A DNA stretch of 47,860 bases from Lichenibacterium ramalinae (lineage in GTDB: Bacteria > Pseudomonadota > Alphaproteobacteria > Rhizobiales > Beijerinckiaceae), in NCBI RefSeq assembly GCF_004137085.1, contig NZ_QYBC01000005.1, positions 1 through 47,860 on the forward strand. Reading direction: 5' to 3'. The position numbers and the translations under genes were made by a program. The notes beneath the pieces are model-generated. The model was not told the DNA's origin. It worked only from the letters and a program-made list of their open reading frames with translations, and ran no database searches. Position 1 is the first letter of the stretch. Every line of letters starts with the position of its first letter. Shown here in pieces: positions 37,843 through 47,860 of this stretch.

Positions 37843-40047
37843 TCAATGGGAGCCGGCACCCGTGAATTGGAAATACACCGTCGCGAGCGGCGGCAGCACG
37901 ACCTCGGCCGAGGCCGGGAGACCATGCGACGGCTCCGGTCGGGCCGTGACGCCCCCGAGATTGCCGAGGTTCGAGCCGCCGTACCGCCCCGCGTCGGTGT
38001 TGACGATCTCCCGCCACGCGCCCGCGAAGGGCAGTCCCACGCGGTAGCGCTCGCGCGGGACGGGCGTGAAGTTGGACACGACCAGGACGGGCGCGTCGCC
38101 GGGCTCGCCGAAGCGCAGCCAGGCCAGGACGGAATTGGCATGGTCGTCGGCCACGACCCAGCGGAAGCCCTCGGGCTCGCAGTCCCGCACGTGCAGCGCC
38201 GGCGTCGCCCGGTAGGCGGCGTTGAGGTCGCGGATGAGGTCCTGCACGCCGCGGTGGATGTCGTATTCGAGGAGGTGCCAGTCGAGGCTGCGGTCGAAGT
38301 TCCACTCCGCCGTCTGGCCGAACTCGCTGCCCATGAACAGCAGCTTCTTGCCGGGGTGGCCCCACATGAAGCCGTAATAGGCGCGGACGTTGGCGAAGCG
38401 CTGCCAGTCGTCGCCCGGCATCTTGGACACGATGGACTTCTTGCCGTGCACGACCTCGTCGTGGCTCAGCGGCAGGACGAAATTCTCCGAGAAGGCGTAG
38501 AGCAGGCCGAAGGTCATCCGGTCGTAATGCCAGCGGCGATGCACCGGGTCCTGCGACATGAACTCCAGCGTGTCGTGCATCCAGCCCATGTTCCACTTGA
38601 AGCCGAAGCCGAGCCCGCCCGCGTAGACGGGGCGCGACACGCCGGGCCAGGAGGTGGATTCTTCGGCGATCGTCATGGTGCCGGGATGGGTGGCGTAGAC
38701 GAGCTGGTTGACGCGCTTCAGGAAGTCCACGGCCTCGCGGTTGTCGTTGCCGCCGTCCCAGTTGGGCACCCACTCGCCGGCCTTGCGCGAATAGTCGAGG
38801 TAGAGCATCGACGCCACGGCATCGACGCGCAGCCCGTCGATGTGGAACTGGTCGAGCCAGTAGACGGCATTGGCGGCGAGGAAGCCCGCCACTTCCGCCC
38901 GGGCGAAGTCGTAGATGGCGGTGTTCCAGTCCGGATGGAAGCCGCGGCGCGGGTCGGCGTAGTCGTAGAGCGAGGTGCCGTCGAACTTGGCGAGGCCGTG
39001 AACGTCCACGGGGAAATGCGCCGGCACCCAGTCGATGATGACGCCGAGGCCCGCCGCGTGGGCCCGGTCGACGAAGCGGGCGAAGTCCGCCGCCTCGCCG
39101 AAGCGCCGCGTGGGCGCGTAGAGGCCGACCGGCTGGTAGCCCCAGGAGGCGTCGAGCGGGTGCTCCGACACCGGCATGAGTTCGAGATGGGTGAAGCCCA
39201 TGTCGACCGCGTAGGGGATGAGGTCGTCGGCGAGTTCGGCATAGGTCAGGAAGGCGTTGCCGGCCTTGCGCTTCCAGGAGCCGAGGTGGACCTCGTAGGT
39301 CGACATGGGCTGGCGCCGCTTGTCGCCCTCCTGGCGCGACGCCAGGTAGGCCTCGTCCGTCCAGCGGAACGGCGTGGGGTCGACGACCTCCGAGGCCGTC
39401 GAGGGGCGAAACTCGCCCTGGAACCCGACGGGGTCGGCCTTCAACGGCAGCAGGCGGCCGTCGCGGCCCAGGATCTCGTATTTGTAGCGCGTGCCCGGCG
39501 TCACGCCGGGGGCGAAGATCTCCCACAGGCCGCTCTCGATGCGCTTGCGCATGGCGAGCCGGCGCCCGTCCCAGTCGTTGAAATCGCCCACGACCGAGAC
39601 GCGCTGCGCGTTGGGCGCCCAGACGGCGAAATGCACGCCCGCCGCGCCCTCGTGGGTGCGGGCGTGGGCGCCGAGCTGCCGGTAGAGTTCGCGGTGGGTG
39701 CCCTCGACGAAGAGGTGGTCGTCGAGCGAGCCCAGGACGGGGCCGAAGGCGTAGGGGTTCTCGAGGTCCCAGCCGCCGCCGGCATTGCCGGCCTTGAGGC
39801 GGTAACGGACGGTCCCGTCCGGCACCGGGCCCTCGAAGAACCCTTCGGCACCGGGACGCGCCTCGAGATCGTGCACGGCCCCGTCGGGCCCCACGGCGTG
39901 CAGCGTTTCGGCATAGGGCACGAAGGCCCGCACCACCGGGCCCGCCTGCGTCTGGTGTTGCCCGAGGACCGAGAACGGGTCCCCGTGGCGGGCGGCCACG
40001 ATGGCGGCGACATCCCCGTCGCTCGCCTGCCAGCCGCTCTCGACCAT
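37843..40047 (-). CDS. glgB: 1,4-alpha-glucan branching enzyme
   Basis: 734 residues, GH13. It creates alpha-1,6 branches in glycogen. Two N-terminal carbohydrate-binding CBM48-type regions (about 18-105 and 120-215, with [25 protein letters not shown]) precede the barrel. Catalytic motifs: [20 protein letters not shown] (nucleophile), [13 protein letters not shown] (acid/base) and [14 protein letters not shown]. The C-terminus carries the all-beta domain. The gene starts 11 bp after the glgP stop. All expected catalytic residues are present and the length is normal for the family. Confidence 0.97.
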   Translation of the reverse strand: MVESGWQASDGDVAAIVAARHGDPFSVLGQHQTQAGPVVRAFVPYAETLHAVGPDGAVHDLEARPGAEGFFEGPVPDGTVRYRLKAGNAGGGWDLENPYAFGPVLGSLDDHLFVEGTHRELYRQLGAHARTHEGAAGVHFAVWAPNAQRVSVVGDFNDWDGRRLAMRKRIESGLWEIFAPGVTPGTRYKYEILGRDGRLLPLKADPVGFQGEFRPSTASEVVDPTPFRWTDEAYLASRQEGDKRRQPMSTYEVHLGSWKRKAGNAFLTYAELADDLIPYAVDMGFTHLELMPVSEHPLDASWGYQPVGLYAPTRRFGEAADFARFVDRAHAAGLGVIIDWVPAHFPVDVHGLAKFDGTSLYDYADPRRGFHPDWNTAIYDFARAEVAGFLAANAVYWLDQFHIDGLRVDAVASMLYLDYSRKAGEWVPNWDGGNDNREAVDFLKRVNQLVYATHPGTMTIAEESTSWPGVSRPVYAGGLGFGFKWNMGWMHDTLEFMSQDPVHRRWHYDRMTFGLLYAFSENFVLPLSHDEVVHGKKSIVSKMPGDDWQRFANVRAYYGFMWGHPGKKLLFMGSEFGQTAEWNFDRSLDWHLLEYDIHRGVQDLIRDLNAAYRATPALHVRDCEPEGFRWVVADDHANSVLAWLRFGEPGDAPVLVVSNFTPVPRERYRVGLPFAGAWREIVNTDAGRYGGSNLGNLGGVTARPEPSHGLPASAEVVLPPLATVYFQFTGAGSH

Positions 40048-40058
40048 GGTGCCTCCCT

Positions 40059-42560
<2,502 letters not shown>

Positions 42561-42684
42561 GGTGTTCCCCCTGGAATTCTGTGTCGGATCCCGCCCCGGC
42601 AGGCCGGCGCCGCGACGGCTTGTCCGCGTCCGGCACCACGTCTCCCATCCCGGGGAGAATTTGCAAAGGCGTCGACGGGTCCCG

Positions 42685-42700
42685 GCACCGGCGCCGGTGC
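42685..42700. promoter_or_regulatory. Perfect 16-bp palindrome between acyl-CoA synthetase and glgP
   Basis: GCACCGGCGCCGGTGC is fully self-complementary. It lies 45 bp after the acyl-CoA synthetase stop and about 125 bp before the glgP start, both on the minus strand. It could be a hairpin ending the upstream transcript or a dimeric operator of the glycogen operon. No T-run follows. Confidence 0.35.
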
Positions 42701-42744
42701 GCGACCGCGCGCCAGTGTTGCACGATTCCCACCACGGTGCCGCT

Positions 42745-44460
42745 TCAGGGCGCGAGGTCGTCCGCCGTGAAGCCGGCGAGGTCGAAGACCGCCGCCCCGG
42801 TCGAGGGCGCCGCCTCCGGAGCGGCGCTTTCGCGGCGGCGCAGCTCGACGCGGCGGATCTTGCCCGAGATTGTCTTGGGCAGCGCGTCCACGAAGACGAT
42901 GTGGCGCACCCGCTTGAAGGGGGCGAGCCGCGCCCCGAGCAGGCGGAAGATCGACAGCGCCGTGGCGCGGTCGGGCGCCGCCCCGGCCGCCGGGATCACG
43001 TAGGCCACCGGCACGGCGAGGCGCAGCGGGTCCGGCCTCGGCACCACGGCGGCCTCGATCACGGCCGGATGCTCGACCAGCACGCTTTCGAGCTCGAAGG
43101 GGCTGATGCGGTAGTCCGACGATTTGAACACGTCGTCGGCCCGGCCCACGAAGGTGAGGTAGCGGTCGGCGTCGCGGAAGGCCACGTCGCCCGTGCGGAA
43201 CAGCGCGCCGTCGGCGCCCCCGACCGTCCCGCCCTCGCCCTCGTATCCCTGCATGAGGCCGAGGGGCCGCGATGCGCCGAGCCGCAGGCAGACCTCGCCC
43301 TCCGCGGCGGGCCGCCCGTCCGGGTCGAGGAGGTCGACGACGTAGCCGGGCAGCGGGCGCCCCATGGCGCCGGGCTTGACGGGCTGGCCGGGGGAATTGC
43401 CGACCTGGGCGGTGGTCTCGGTCTGGCCGTAGCCGTCCCGGATGGTGAGGCCCCAGGCGCGGCGCACCGTCTCGATCACCTCCGGGTTCAGCGGCTCGCC
43501 GGCCCCGCAGACTTCGCGCAGGCTGGTCCGCACGGCCGCGAGGTCCTCCTGCACGAAGAGGCGCCAGGCGGTGGGCGGCGCGCACAGCGTGGTGACGCCG
43601 CAGCGCGCGATGGCGGCGAGCAGCGGCGCCGCCTCGAACCGCGGCTGGTTGATCGCCACCACGGTGGCGCCGGCCGCCCAGGGCGCGAAGACCGAGCTCC
43701 AGGCATGTTTGGCCCAGCCCGGCGAGGACACGTTGAGGTGGAGGTCCCCGGGCTTCAGCCCGAGCCAATAGAGGGTCGAGAGCGCCCCGACGGGGTAGCT
43801 GGCGTGGCTGTGGCGCACGAGCTTCGGCAGGGCGGTGGTGCCAGAGGTGAAATACAGCAGCAGCGGGTCCTCGCCGGACGCGCGCTGCGCCGGGGCGAAG
43901 CCGTCGGGCAGGCCCTCGGCCTCGTCGAGGCTGGTCCAGCCCGGCGCCGCCGGCCCTTCGGTGACGAAGCGCAGCGTCCCCGGCGACGCGACGGCCTCGC
44001 ATTTCGCCGCCTGGTCGGGCGCCGCCACAACGGCGCGGGCGCGGCCGCGCTCCAGCCGGTCGCCCAGTTCGGAGGCCGTGAGGGCCGTGGTCGCCGGGAT
44101 CACCACGGCGCCGAGCTTCATGGCGGCCAGCATCGCTTCCCAGAGCGGCTGCACGCTGCCGGCCAGCAGCACCACGCGGTCGCCCTTGGCGATGCCGCGC
44201 CCCGCCAGGAGGTTCGCCACCCGGTTCGAGCGGCGCGACAGGTCGGCGAAGCCGATCGACCGGTCGGTGCCGGCCGCGAGGTCGACGATGCGCAGGGCCG
44301 GCCGGTCGCGGCTGTCGGGCTCCGTGGCGAGCACGGCGTCGAACCAGTCGAGCGCCCAGTTGAAGTCCGTCGCATCGGGCCAGCGGAAGCCCGCCACGGC
44401 GGCCTCGTAGTCCTCCCGGTGGCGGAGCAGGAAGGCCCGGGCCTCGGCGAAGCTCGTCAT
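42745..44460 (-). CDS. AMP-dependent acyl-CoA synthetase
   Basis: 571 residues with GGGAGGTG as a strong ribosome binding site. ANL superfamily motifs: phosphate loop YFTSGTTALPKLVRHSH, YGQTETTAQVGN, the hinge/adenylate region FRTGDVAFRDADRYLTFVGRADDVFKSSDYRISP, and C-terminal LPKTISGKIRRVELR with the catalytic lysine. It activates a carboxylate (medium-chain or aromatic acid types are close relatives) as the CoA thioester through an acyl-adenylate. The substrate cannot be assigned. It stands alone between the glycogen operon and the flagellar cluster, reading away from the latter. Confidence 0.9.
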   Translation of the reverse strand: MTSFAEARAFLLRHREDYEAAVAGFRWPDATDFNWALDWFDAVLATEPDSRDRPALRIVDLAAGTDRSIGFADLSRRSNRVANLLAGRGIAKGDRVVLLAGSVQPLWEAMLAAMKLGAVVIPATTALTASELGDRLERGRARAVVAAPDQAAKCEAVASPGTLRFVTEGPAAPGWTSLDEAEGLPDGFAPAQRASGEDPLLLYFTSGTTALPKLVRHSHASYPVGALSTLYWLGLKPGDLHLNVSSPGWAKHAWSSVFAPWAAGATVVAINQPRFEAAPLLAAIARCGVTTLCAPPTAWRLFVQEDLAAVRTSLREVCGAGEPLNPEVIETVRRAWGLTIRDGYGQTETTAQVGNSPGQPVKPGAMGRPLPGYVVDLLDPDGRPAAEGEVCLRLGASRPLGLMQGYEGEGGTVGGADGALFRTGDVAFRDADRYLTFVGRADDVFKSSDYRISPFELESVLVEHPAVIEAAVVPRPDPLRLAVPVAYVIPAAGAAPDRATALSIFRLLGARLAPFKRVRHIVFVDALPKTISGKIRRVELRRRESAAPEAAPSTGAAVFDLAGFTADDLAP

Positions 44461-44522
44461 GAACACCTCCCGTGATCGCGGCCCGGGTTGTCCCGGTGCC
44501 GCGCCGGACGCTGCCGGTCCGC

Positions 44523-44577
44523 GCGCCTCGCGCCTCGCGCCTCGCGCCCTGCGCCCTGCGCCCTGCGCCTCGCGCCA
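44523..44577. repeat. Heptanucleotide tandem repeat (GCGCCTC / GCGCCCT), about 7.8 copies
   Basis: Seven full 7-bp units follow each other without a gap: three GCGCCTC, three GCGCCCT, one GCGCCTC, then a partial unit. It lies in the 233-bp intergenic space between the divergent acyl-CoA synthetase and motE genes. The period is not a multiple of three, and the repeat is outside the coding regions chosen here. Slippage would change promoter spacing rather than frame. It may also form G-rich structures on the minus strand. Confidence 0.8.
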
Positions 44578-44693
44578 CGATAGCAGAAGGCCGCGGGGGG
44601 CTGGGAAGCGGATTCGGCGCGGAACAGCCCGAGGCAAGTTCGGGGCGGCAGGGTTGGCCACGCAATCCCGCCACCGAGGCCGAACCCTCCGCC

Positions 44694-45257
44694 ATGCGCC
44701 CCAGCTTCGCCCGACATGGCCTCATCGCCGCGCTGCTCGGCCTCTGCCCCGTGGCGGCCCATGCGGCGGGGCCGGCGCCCGGCCCGGCCGTGCCGGCCGC
44801 CTTGCCCGCCGCCTTGCCGGCCCCGACCGACGCGCAGCGCTTCTGCCAGAACGTGGCGGCGGCGGCGGCCGACGCCCGCTTCGCCCTGCAGACCCGCAAG
44901 CTGAACGAGCTGCAGGCCGGCATCGCCGAGCGCGTCGCCGCGCTCGAAGCCAAGGAGGTCGAGGTGAAAGCGGTGCTGGCGGCGCACGAGGAGGCCCGCA
45001 AGCACGCCGAGGACTCGCTCGTCGCCATCTACGGCAAGATGCGCCCCGATGCCGCCGCCCAGCAGGTGGCGGCCCTCGACGACGCCACGGCGGCGGCCGT
45101 GCTGCGCGGCCTCAACGCCCGGCAGGCCTCCGCCATCCTGAACGAGATCCCGGCCGAACGGGCCGTGAAGCTCGTCAACACCATCGCGGGGCTCGTGCCG
45201 CCGCCCGACAAACCGCAGCCGCCGCCACCACCGCCTGCCGAGGAGCCGAGATCATGA
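44694..45257 (+). CDS. motE: MotE-family flagellar chaperone-like protein
   Basis: 187 residues. A signal peptide (MRPSFARHGLIAALLGLCPVAAHAAG) is followed by a proline/alanine linker, then a coiled coil at about 55-105 (RKLNELQAGIAERVAALEAKEVEVKAVL). The compact C-terminal domain has YGKMRPDAAAQQVAALDDATAAAVL and LNARQASAILNEI, typical of MotE/FliG-like magnesium-transporter-type domains. In rhizobia MotE stabilises the periplasmic motility protein MotC. The C-terminal PPPPPP stretch is unusual. It is the first gene of the flagellar block, and its stop overlaps the flgH start as ATGA. Confidence 0.85.
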   Translation: MRPSFARHGLIAALLGLCPVAAHAAGPAPGPAVPAALPAALPAPTDAQRFCQNVAAAAADARFALQTRKLNELQAGIAERVAALEAKEVEVKAVLAAHEEARKHAEDSLVAIYGKMRPDAAAQQVAALDDATAAAVLRGLNARQASAILNEIPAERAVKLVNTIAGLVPPPDKPQPPPPPPAEEPRS

Positions 45258-45982
45258 CGCGGACCGCCTTCCGCGCGTCGCGCGCTCCCCTGGCGCTGCT
45301 GCCCCTGTGCGCCGTGCTCGCCGCCTGCTCGACACCGCCGGCCGACATCGGCCGGGCGCCCGAAATGTCCGCCGTGGGCCACGGGCTCCAGTCCGACGTG
45401 ACGCCCTTCGCCGCCTACGGCTTTCCGGCGCCGCCGCGCTCGAGCCCGCAATCGCTGTGGGACGACGACCGCGCGAACCTGTTCCGCGACGTGCGCGCCG
45501 CGCGGGTCGGCGACGTGCTGACGGTGAACATCGCCATGGACGACAAGGCCAAGCTCGGCAATTCGTCGGACCGCACCACCACGGCCAAGATCGGCAACGG
45601 CTTCGACGTGACGCCCGGCCTCGGCTCGACGCCCTTCAAGATCGCGCCCCAGCTCGACATCAACTCGACCTCGGCGGCGTCGGGCGTGGGCAACGTCGAC
45701 CGCTCGGAGAAGATCACCTTCGCGGTGGCGGTGGTGGTGACGGGCGTGCTGCCGGACGGCAACATGCTGATCTCGGGCTCGCAGGAAATGCGGGTCAACG
45801 ACGAGTTGCGCGTCATCAACGTGGCGGGGGTGGTGCGGCCGCGCGACATCACCAAGGAGAACACCATCGCGTACGACAAGATCGCCGAGGCGCGCATCTC
45901 CTACGGCGGGCGCGGGCGCATGAGCGAGGTGCAGCAGCCGGGCTGGGGCCACCAGCTCTACGACGCCATGAAACCCTTCTGA
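45254..45982 (+). CDS. flgH: Flagellar L-ring lipoprotein
   Basis: 242 residues. The lipoprotein signal peptide ends in the lipobox LAAC, with C25 as the lipid-modified residue. Core motifs: SLWDDDRANLFRDVRAARVGDVLTVNI, SSDRTTTAKIGNGF, LPDGNMLISGSQEMRVNDELRVINVAGVVRP, and the C-terminal Y-G-G-R-G segment. It forms the outer membrane L-ring of the flagellar basal body. The start overlaps the motE stop. The length matches the family and nothing is missing. Confidence 0.96.
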   Translation: MTRTAFRASRAPLALLPLCAVLAACSTPPADIGRAPEMSAVGHGLQSDVTPFAAYGFPAPPRSSPQSLWDDDRANLFRDVRAARVGDVLTVNIAMDDKAKLGNSSDRTTTAKIGNGFDVTPGLGSTPFKIAPQLDINSTSAASGVGNVDRSEKITFAVAVVVTGVLPDGNMLISGSQEMRVNDELRVINVAGVVRPRDITKENTIAYDKIAEARISYGGRGRMSEVQQPGWGHQLYDAMKPF

Positions 45983-46000
45983 GCCGGGGACCGACGCGCC

Positions 46001-46492
46001 ATGGCGGACGACGCCCCCAAGAAGCCCTCCAAGATCGGCGCGCTGGTGCCGATCCTGGTGCTGACCCTGGCGGCCGGCGGCGGCGGCGCGCTGATCGGCA
46101 AGCAGATCGTCGCCATGACGCGCGCCGCCGCCGACAAGACCGCGGCCCCCCCCGAGGCCGCCAAGCCCGCCGCGGCCGCCGCGGGGGCGGCGGGGGGCGA
46201 GCGCGTGCTGAAGGAACTCGCCCCCGTCGTCACCAACCTCGCGGCGCCGGACGGCTCGTGGATCCGCTTGCAAACCGCCATCGTCTACGACAAGAACGAC
46301 GCGCCCGCGATGGAGCTCGTCGGCAGGAAGGTTGGCGAGGACATCCTGGCCTTCGTCCGCACGCTGACACTGGAGCAGATCCAGGGCGCGAGCGGCCTCG
46401 AAGCCCTGCGGGACGACCTCAACGAGCGGGCCCAGCTCCGGTCCGACGGCAAGGTGCGGGAGCTCCTGATCGAGATGCTGGTGGTGCGATGA
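46001..46492 (+). CDS. fliL: Flagellar basal body-associated protein FliL
   Basis: 163 residues. A short cytoplasmic N-terminus is followed by one membrane helix (about 12-38, IGALVPILVLTLAAGGGGALIG), an alanine/proline-rich linker, and the periplasmic stomatin-like FliL domain (ELAPVVTNLAAPDGSWIRLQTAIVYD to RELLIEMLVVR). It stabilises the stator-rotor contact of the flagellar motor. It is located 18 bp after flgH and 25 bp before fliP in the typical Rhizobiales order. Confidence 0.93.
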   Translation: MADDAPKKPSKIGALVPILVLTLAAGGGGALIGKQIVAMTRAAADKTAAPPEAAKPAAAAAGAAGGERVLKELAPVVTNLAAPDGSWIRLQTAIVYDKNDAPAMELVGRKVGEDILAFVRTLTLEQIQGASGLEALRDDLNERAQLRSDGKVRELLIEMLVVR

Positions 46493-46517
46493 GACGGGCC
46501 CGCAGGCGTTCGGCCCC

Positions 46518-47414
46518 ATGCTGAACCGGGCGACGCGCCGCGCCGCGACCCTCGGCCTGGCCCTGGCCTCGGTCCTGATCCTGGCAGCTATGGCGGCGGG
46601 GCCGGCCGCCGCCCAGTCGATCGACCTCGGCAACGTGCTGCCGCAGGCCGGCGGCACCGCGAGCGGCCGCATCGTGCAGCTCGTTGGGCTGCTGACGGTG
46701 CTGTCCATCGCGCCCGGGCTGCTCGTCATGGTGACGAGCTTCACCCGCTTCGCCATCGCCTTCTCGTTCCTGCGCTCCGGCCTCGGGCTGCAGACGACGC
46801 CCGCCAACATCATCCTGGTCAGCCTGTCGCTGTTCATGACCTTCTACGTCATGGCGCCGACCTTCGACCGCGCCTACGACACGGGGCTGCGCCCGCTGCT
46901 CGACGGCAAGATCGCCGAGGGCGAGGCCTATACGCGCATCACCGGGCCCTTCCGGGAGTTCATGCTCGGCCAGGTGCGCGACAAGGACCTGAAGCTCTTC
47001 GACGACCTCGCCCCGCCGAGCATCCGGGCCAACAACGCGGCGGCGGCCGGCACCGCCACCCCCGCCCCGGCGGCGCCCGGCGCCGCCAGCCCCGCCCCAG
47101 CCGCGCCCGGCGCGACGCCGCCCGCCGCTGCACCCCCTGCCGGGGCACCCGCCGCCGGTGACCGTGCGGCCGTGGACCTGCGCGTGCTGATCCCGGCCTT
47201 CATGATCTCGGAGATCCGCCGCGGCTTCGAGATCGGCTTCCTCATCGCCCTGCCGTTCCTCGTCATCGACCTCGTGGTGTCGACCATCACCATGTCGATG
47301 GGCATGATGATGCTGTCGCCCTCGGTCATCTCGCTGCCGTTGAAGGTGCTGTTCTTCGTGCTGATCGACGGCTGGAACATGCTGGTGGGAAGCCTGATCC
47401 GCTCCTATTCGTGA
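46518..47414 (+). CDS. fliP: Flagellar export gate protein FliP with Pro/Ala insertion
   Basis: 298 residues, longer than the usual 245. A signal-like N-terminal helix (1-32) is followed by TM segments with TSFTRFAIAFSFLRSGLG, LFMTFYVMAPTFD, and the C-terminal pair LRVLIPAFMISEIRRGFEIGF and MSMGMMMLSPSVISLPLK, all diagnostic. The periplasmic stretch REFMLGQVRDKDLKLFDDL is normal. Between it and VDLRVLIP there is a low-complexity insertion of about 43 residues (about 173-215) made of Ala, Pro, Gly and Thr. FliP builds the core pore of the flagellar type III export gate with FliQ and FliR, which are not in the window. Confidence 0.95.
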   Translation: MLNRATRRAATLGLALASVLILAAMAAGPAAAQSIDLGNVLPQAGGTASGRIVQLVGLLTVLSIAPGLLVMVTSFTRFAIAFSFLRSGLGLQTTPANIILVSLSLFMTFYVMAPTFDRAYDTGLRPLLDGKIAEGEAYTRITGPFREFMLGQVRDKDLKLFDDLAPPSIRANNAAAAGTATPAPAAPGAASPAPAAPGATPPAAAPPAGAPAAGDRAAVDLRVLIPAFMISEIRRGFEIGFLIALPFLVIDLVVSTITMSMGMMMLSPSVISLPLKVLFFVLIDGWNMLVGSLIRSYS

Positions 47415-47426
47415 AGGTGGAGAATT

Positions 47427-47456
47427 AAGGTTGACGGAGCGCCCGGCGTTAACCTT
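47427..47456. promoter_or_regulatory. Inverted repeat between fliP and the flagellin gene
   Basis: AAGGTTGACG (47427-47436) and CGTTAACCTT (47447-47456) match at 9 of 10 positions as an inverted repeat with 10 bp between. It lies 13 bp after the fliP stop and 147 bp before the flagellin start. It may end the fliP transcript or be a regulator site in the flagellin promoter region. The rest of 47415-47602 has no clear sigma-28-type sequence. Confidence 0.4.
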
Positions 47457-47602
47457 GCCGCAAGGGTGAACGGCTAGCTTGAAGTCACACGAGATCGAGG
47501 GCGGTGCCGGGCACCTCACCCCTCGAAGGCATGAAGCCGCGCCCGTGTCCGGTCGAAACCGGGATGTCCACCCCGATCCATTGACCCGCCGGAACCTTTG
47601 CC

Positions 47603-47860
47603 ATGTCGAGCCTGCTGACCAACAATTCCGCCATGACGGCGCTGCAGAACCTGTCGATGACCCAGAAGGACCTGGGCAAGACGCAGGCGCAGATCTCGTC
47701 CGGCCTCGCCGTCGCCCAGGCGTCGGACAACGCCGCCTACTGGTCGATCTCCACCAGCATGAAGTCCGACGTGAGCGCGCTCGGCGCCGTGTCGAACGCG
47801 CTGAACCTCGGCGCTTCGGTGCTCAACACCGCCACTTCGGCGATGAACAGCGTCGAGACC
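47603..47860 (+). CDS. fliC: Flagellin (5' part, cut by window end)
   Basis: The first 86 codons of a flagellin; the gene continues past the window. MSSLLTNNSAMTALQNLSMTQ is followed by DLGKTQAQISSGLAVAQASDNAAYWSIST, the conserved D0/D1 N-terminal helix region of alphaproteobacterial flagellins that is recognised by the export machinery and forms filament contacts. The SD is weak (GGAAC about 8 bases upstream). It is separated from fliP by 188 bp, which presumably carries its own promoter. Confidence 0.95.
   Translation, partial: MSSLLTNNSAMTALQNLSMTQKDLGKTQAQISSGLAVAQASDNAAYWSISTSMKSDVSALGAVSNALNLGASVLNTATSAMNSVET

Noticed and set aside
42640-42670. A possible sigma-70 promoter for glgP
   Set aside because: An AT-rich stretch is present, but no convincing -35/-10 pair with correct spacing could be identified.
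42745-44460. The second acyl-CoA synthetase considered as part of the PYP chromophore pathway
   Set aside because: It is 25 kb away, has a different motif set and lies in no operon with PYP genes. No sequence evidence links it to coumarate.
44523-44577. The heptanucleotide repeat considered as a CRISPR array
   Set aside because: Units are 7 bp and contiguous, with no spacers; no cas gene is in the window.

Overview
The window looks like a chromosomal segment of a high-GC, flagellated alphaproteobacterium, most likely of the order Hyphomicrobiales (Beijerinckiaceae or Methylobacteriaceae type). This is inferred from the flagellin N-terminus, the motE-flgH-fliL-fliP flagellar order, the palindromic intergenic repeat style and the protein families present. 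No rRNA or tRNA gene, IS element, prophage or CRISPR array is visible. Coding density is high, and most of the very long overlapping reading frames are GC-driven shadows.

Layout. 1-240: hairpin-forming repeat DNA. 240-4198: a methyl-accepting chemotaxis protein, then an overlapping pair of a nucleotidyltransferase-fold protein and an HD phosphohydrolase. 4349-8281: a GntR/FCD regulator, an LprI-type secreted protein, a catalase-fold heme protein and a sorbitol-dehydrogenase-like SDR. 8332-11032: an MFS exporter and cytochrome P450 operon. 11432-12172: an OmpW-type porin. 12336-18523: two adjacent minus-strand operons devoted to cyclic-di-GMP. The upstream one (18523 to 14808) encodes EAL, photoactive yellow protein (PYP), PAS-PAS-GGDEF and 4-coumarate-CoA ligase. 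The downstream one (14518 to 12336) encodes an EAL protein translationally coupled to a membrane GGDEF protein. 18817-20949: dihydroneopterin aldolase, a single-domain response regulator and a PfkB (adenosine-kinase-like) sugar kinase. 21209-24813: an MscS channel, a DUF2254 membrane protein and an Na+/H+ antiporter. 24904-26827: a GNAT acetyltransferase and a Rieske oxygenase of glycine-betaine-demethylase type.

26944-42560 is a glycogen locus. It contains a giant GlgX-MalQ fusion and the operon glgP-glgB-glgC-glgA-pgm, all on the minus strand. The two parts are separated by a plus-strand islet of a HigB/HigA toxin-antitoxin pair, a small coiled-coil protein and a PepSY-type membrane protein. 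42745-44460 encodes an acyl-CoA synthetase. A heptanucleotide tandem repeat follows, then a flagellar cluster (motE, flgH, fliL, fliP) and the first 86 codons of a flagellin cut by the window end.

The most interesting unit is the PYP operon. A blue-light receptor, the ligase that activates its p-coumaroyl chromophore, a c-di-GMP synthase and a c-di-GMP phosphodiesterase are packed in one transcription unit, next to a second synthase/phosphodiesterase pair. This suggests a light-to-c-di-GMP switch controlling motility, biofilm or storage. No tyrosine ammonia lyase is present in the window, so the coumarate source is open. The sequence supports the parts list; the signalling wiring is inference.
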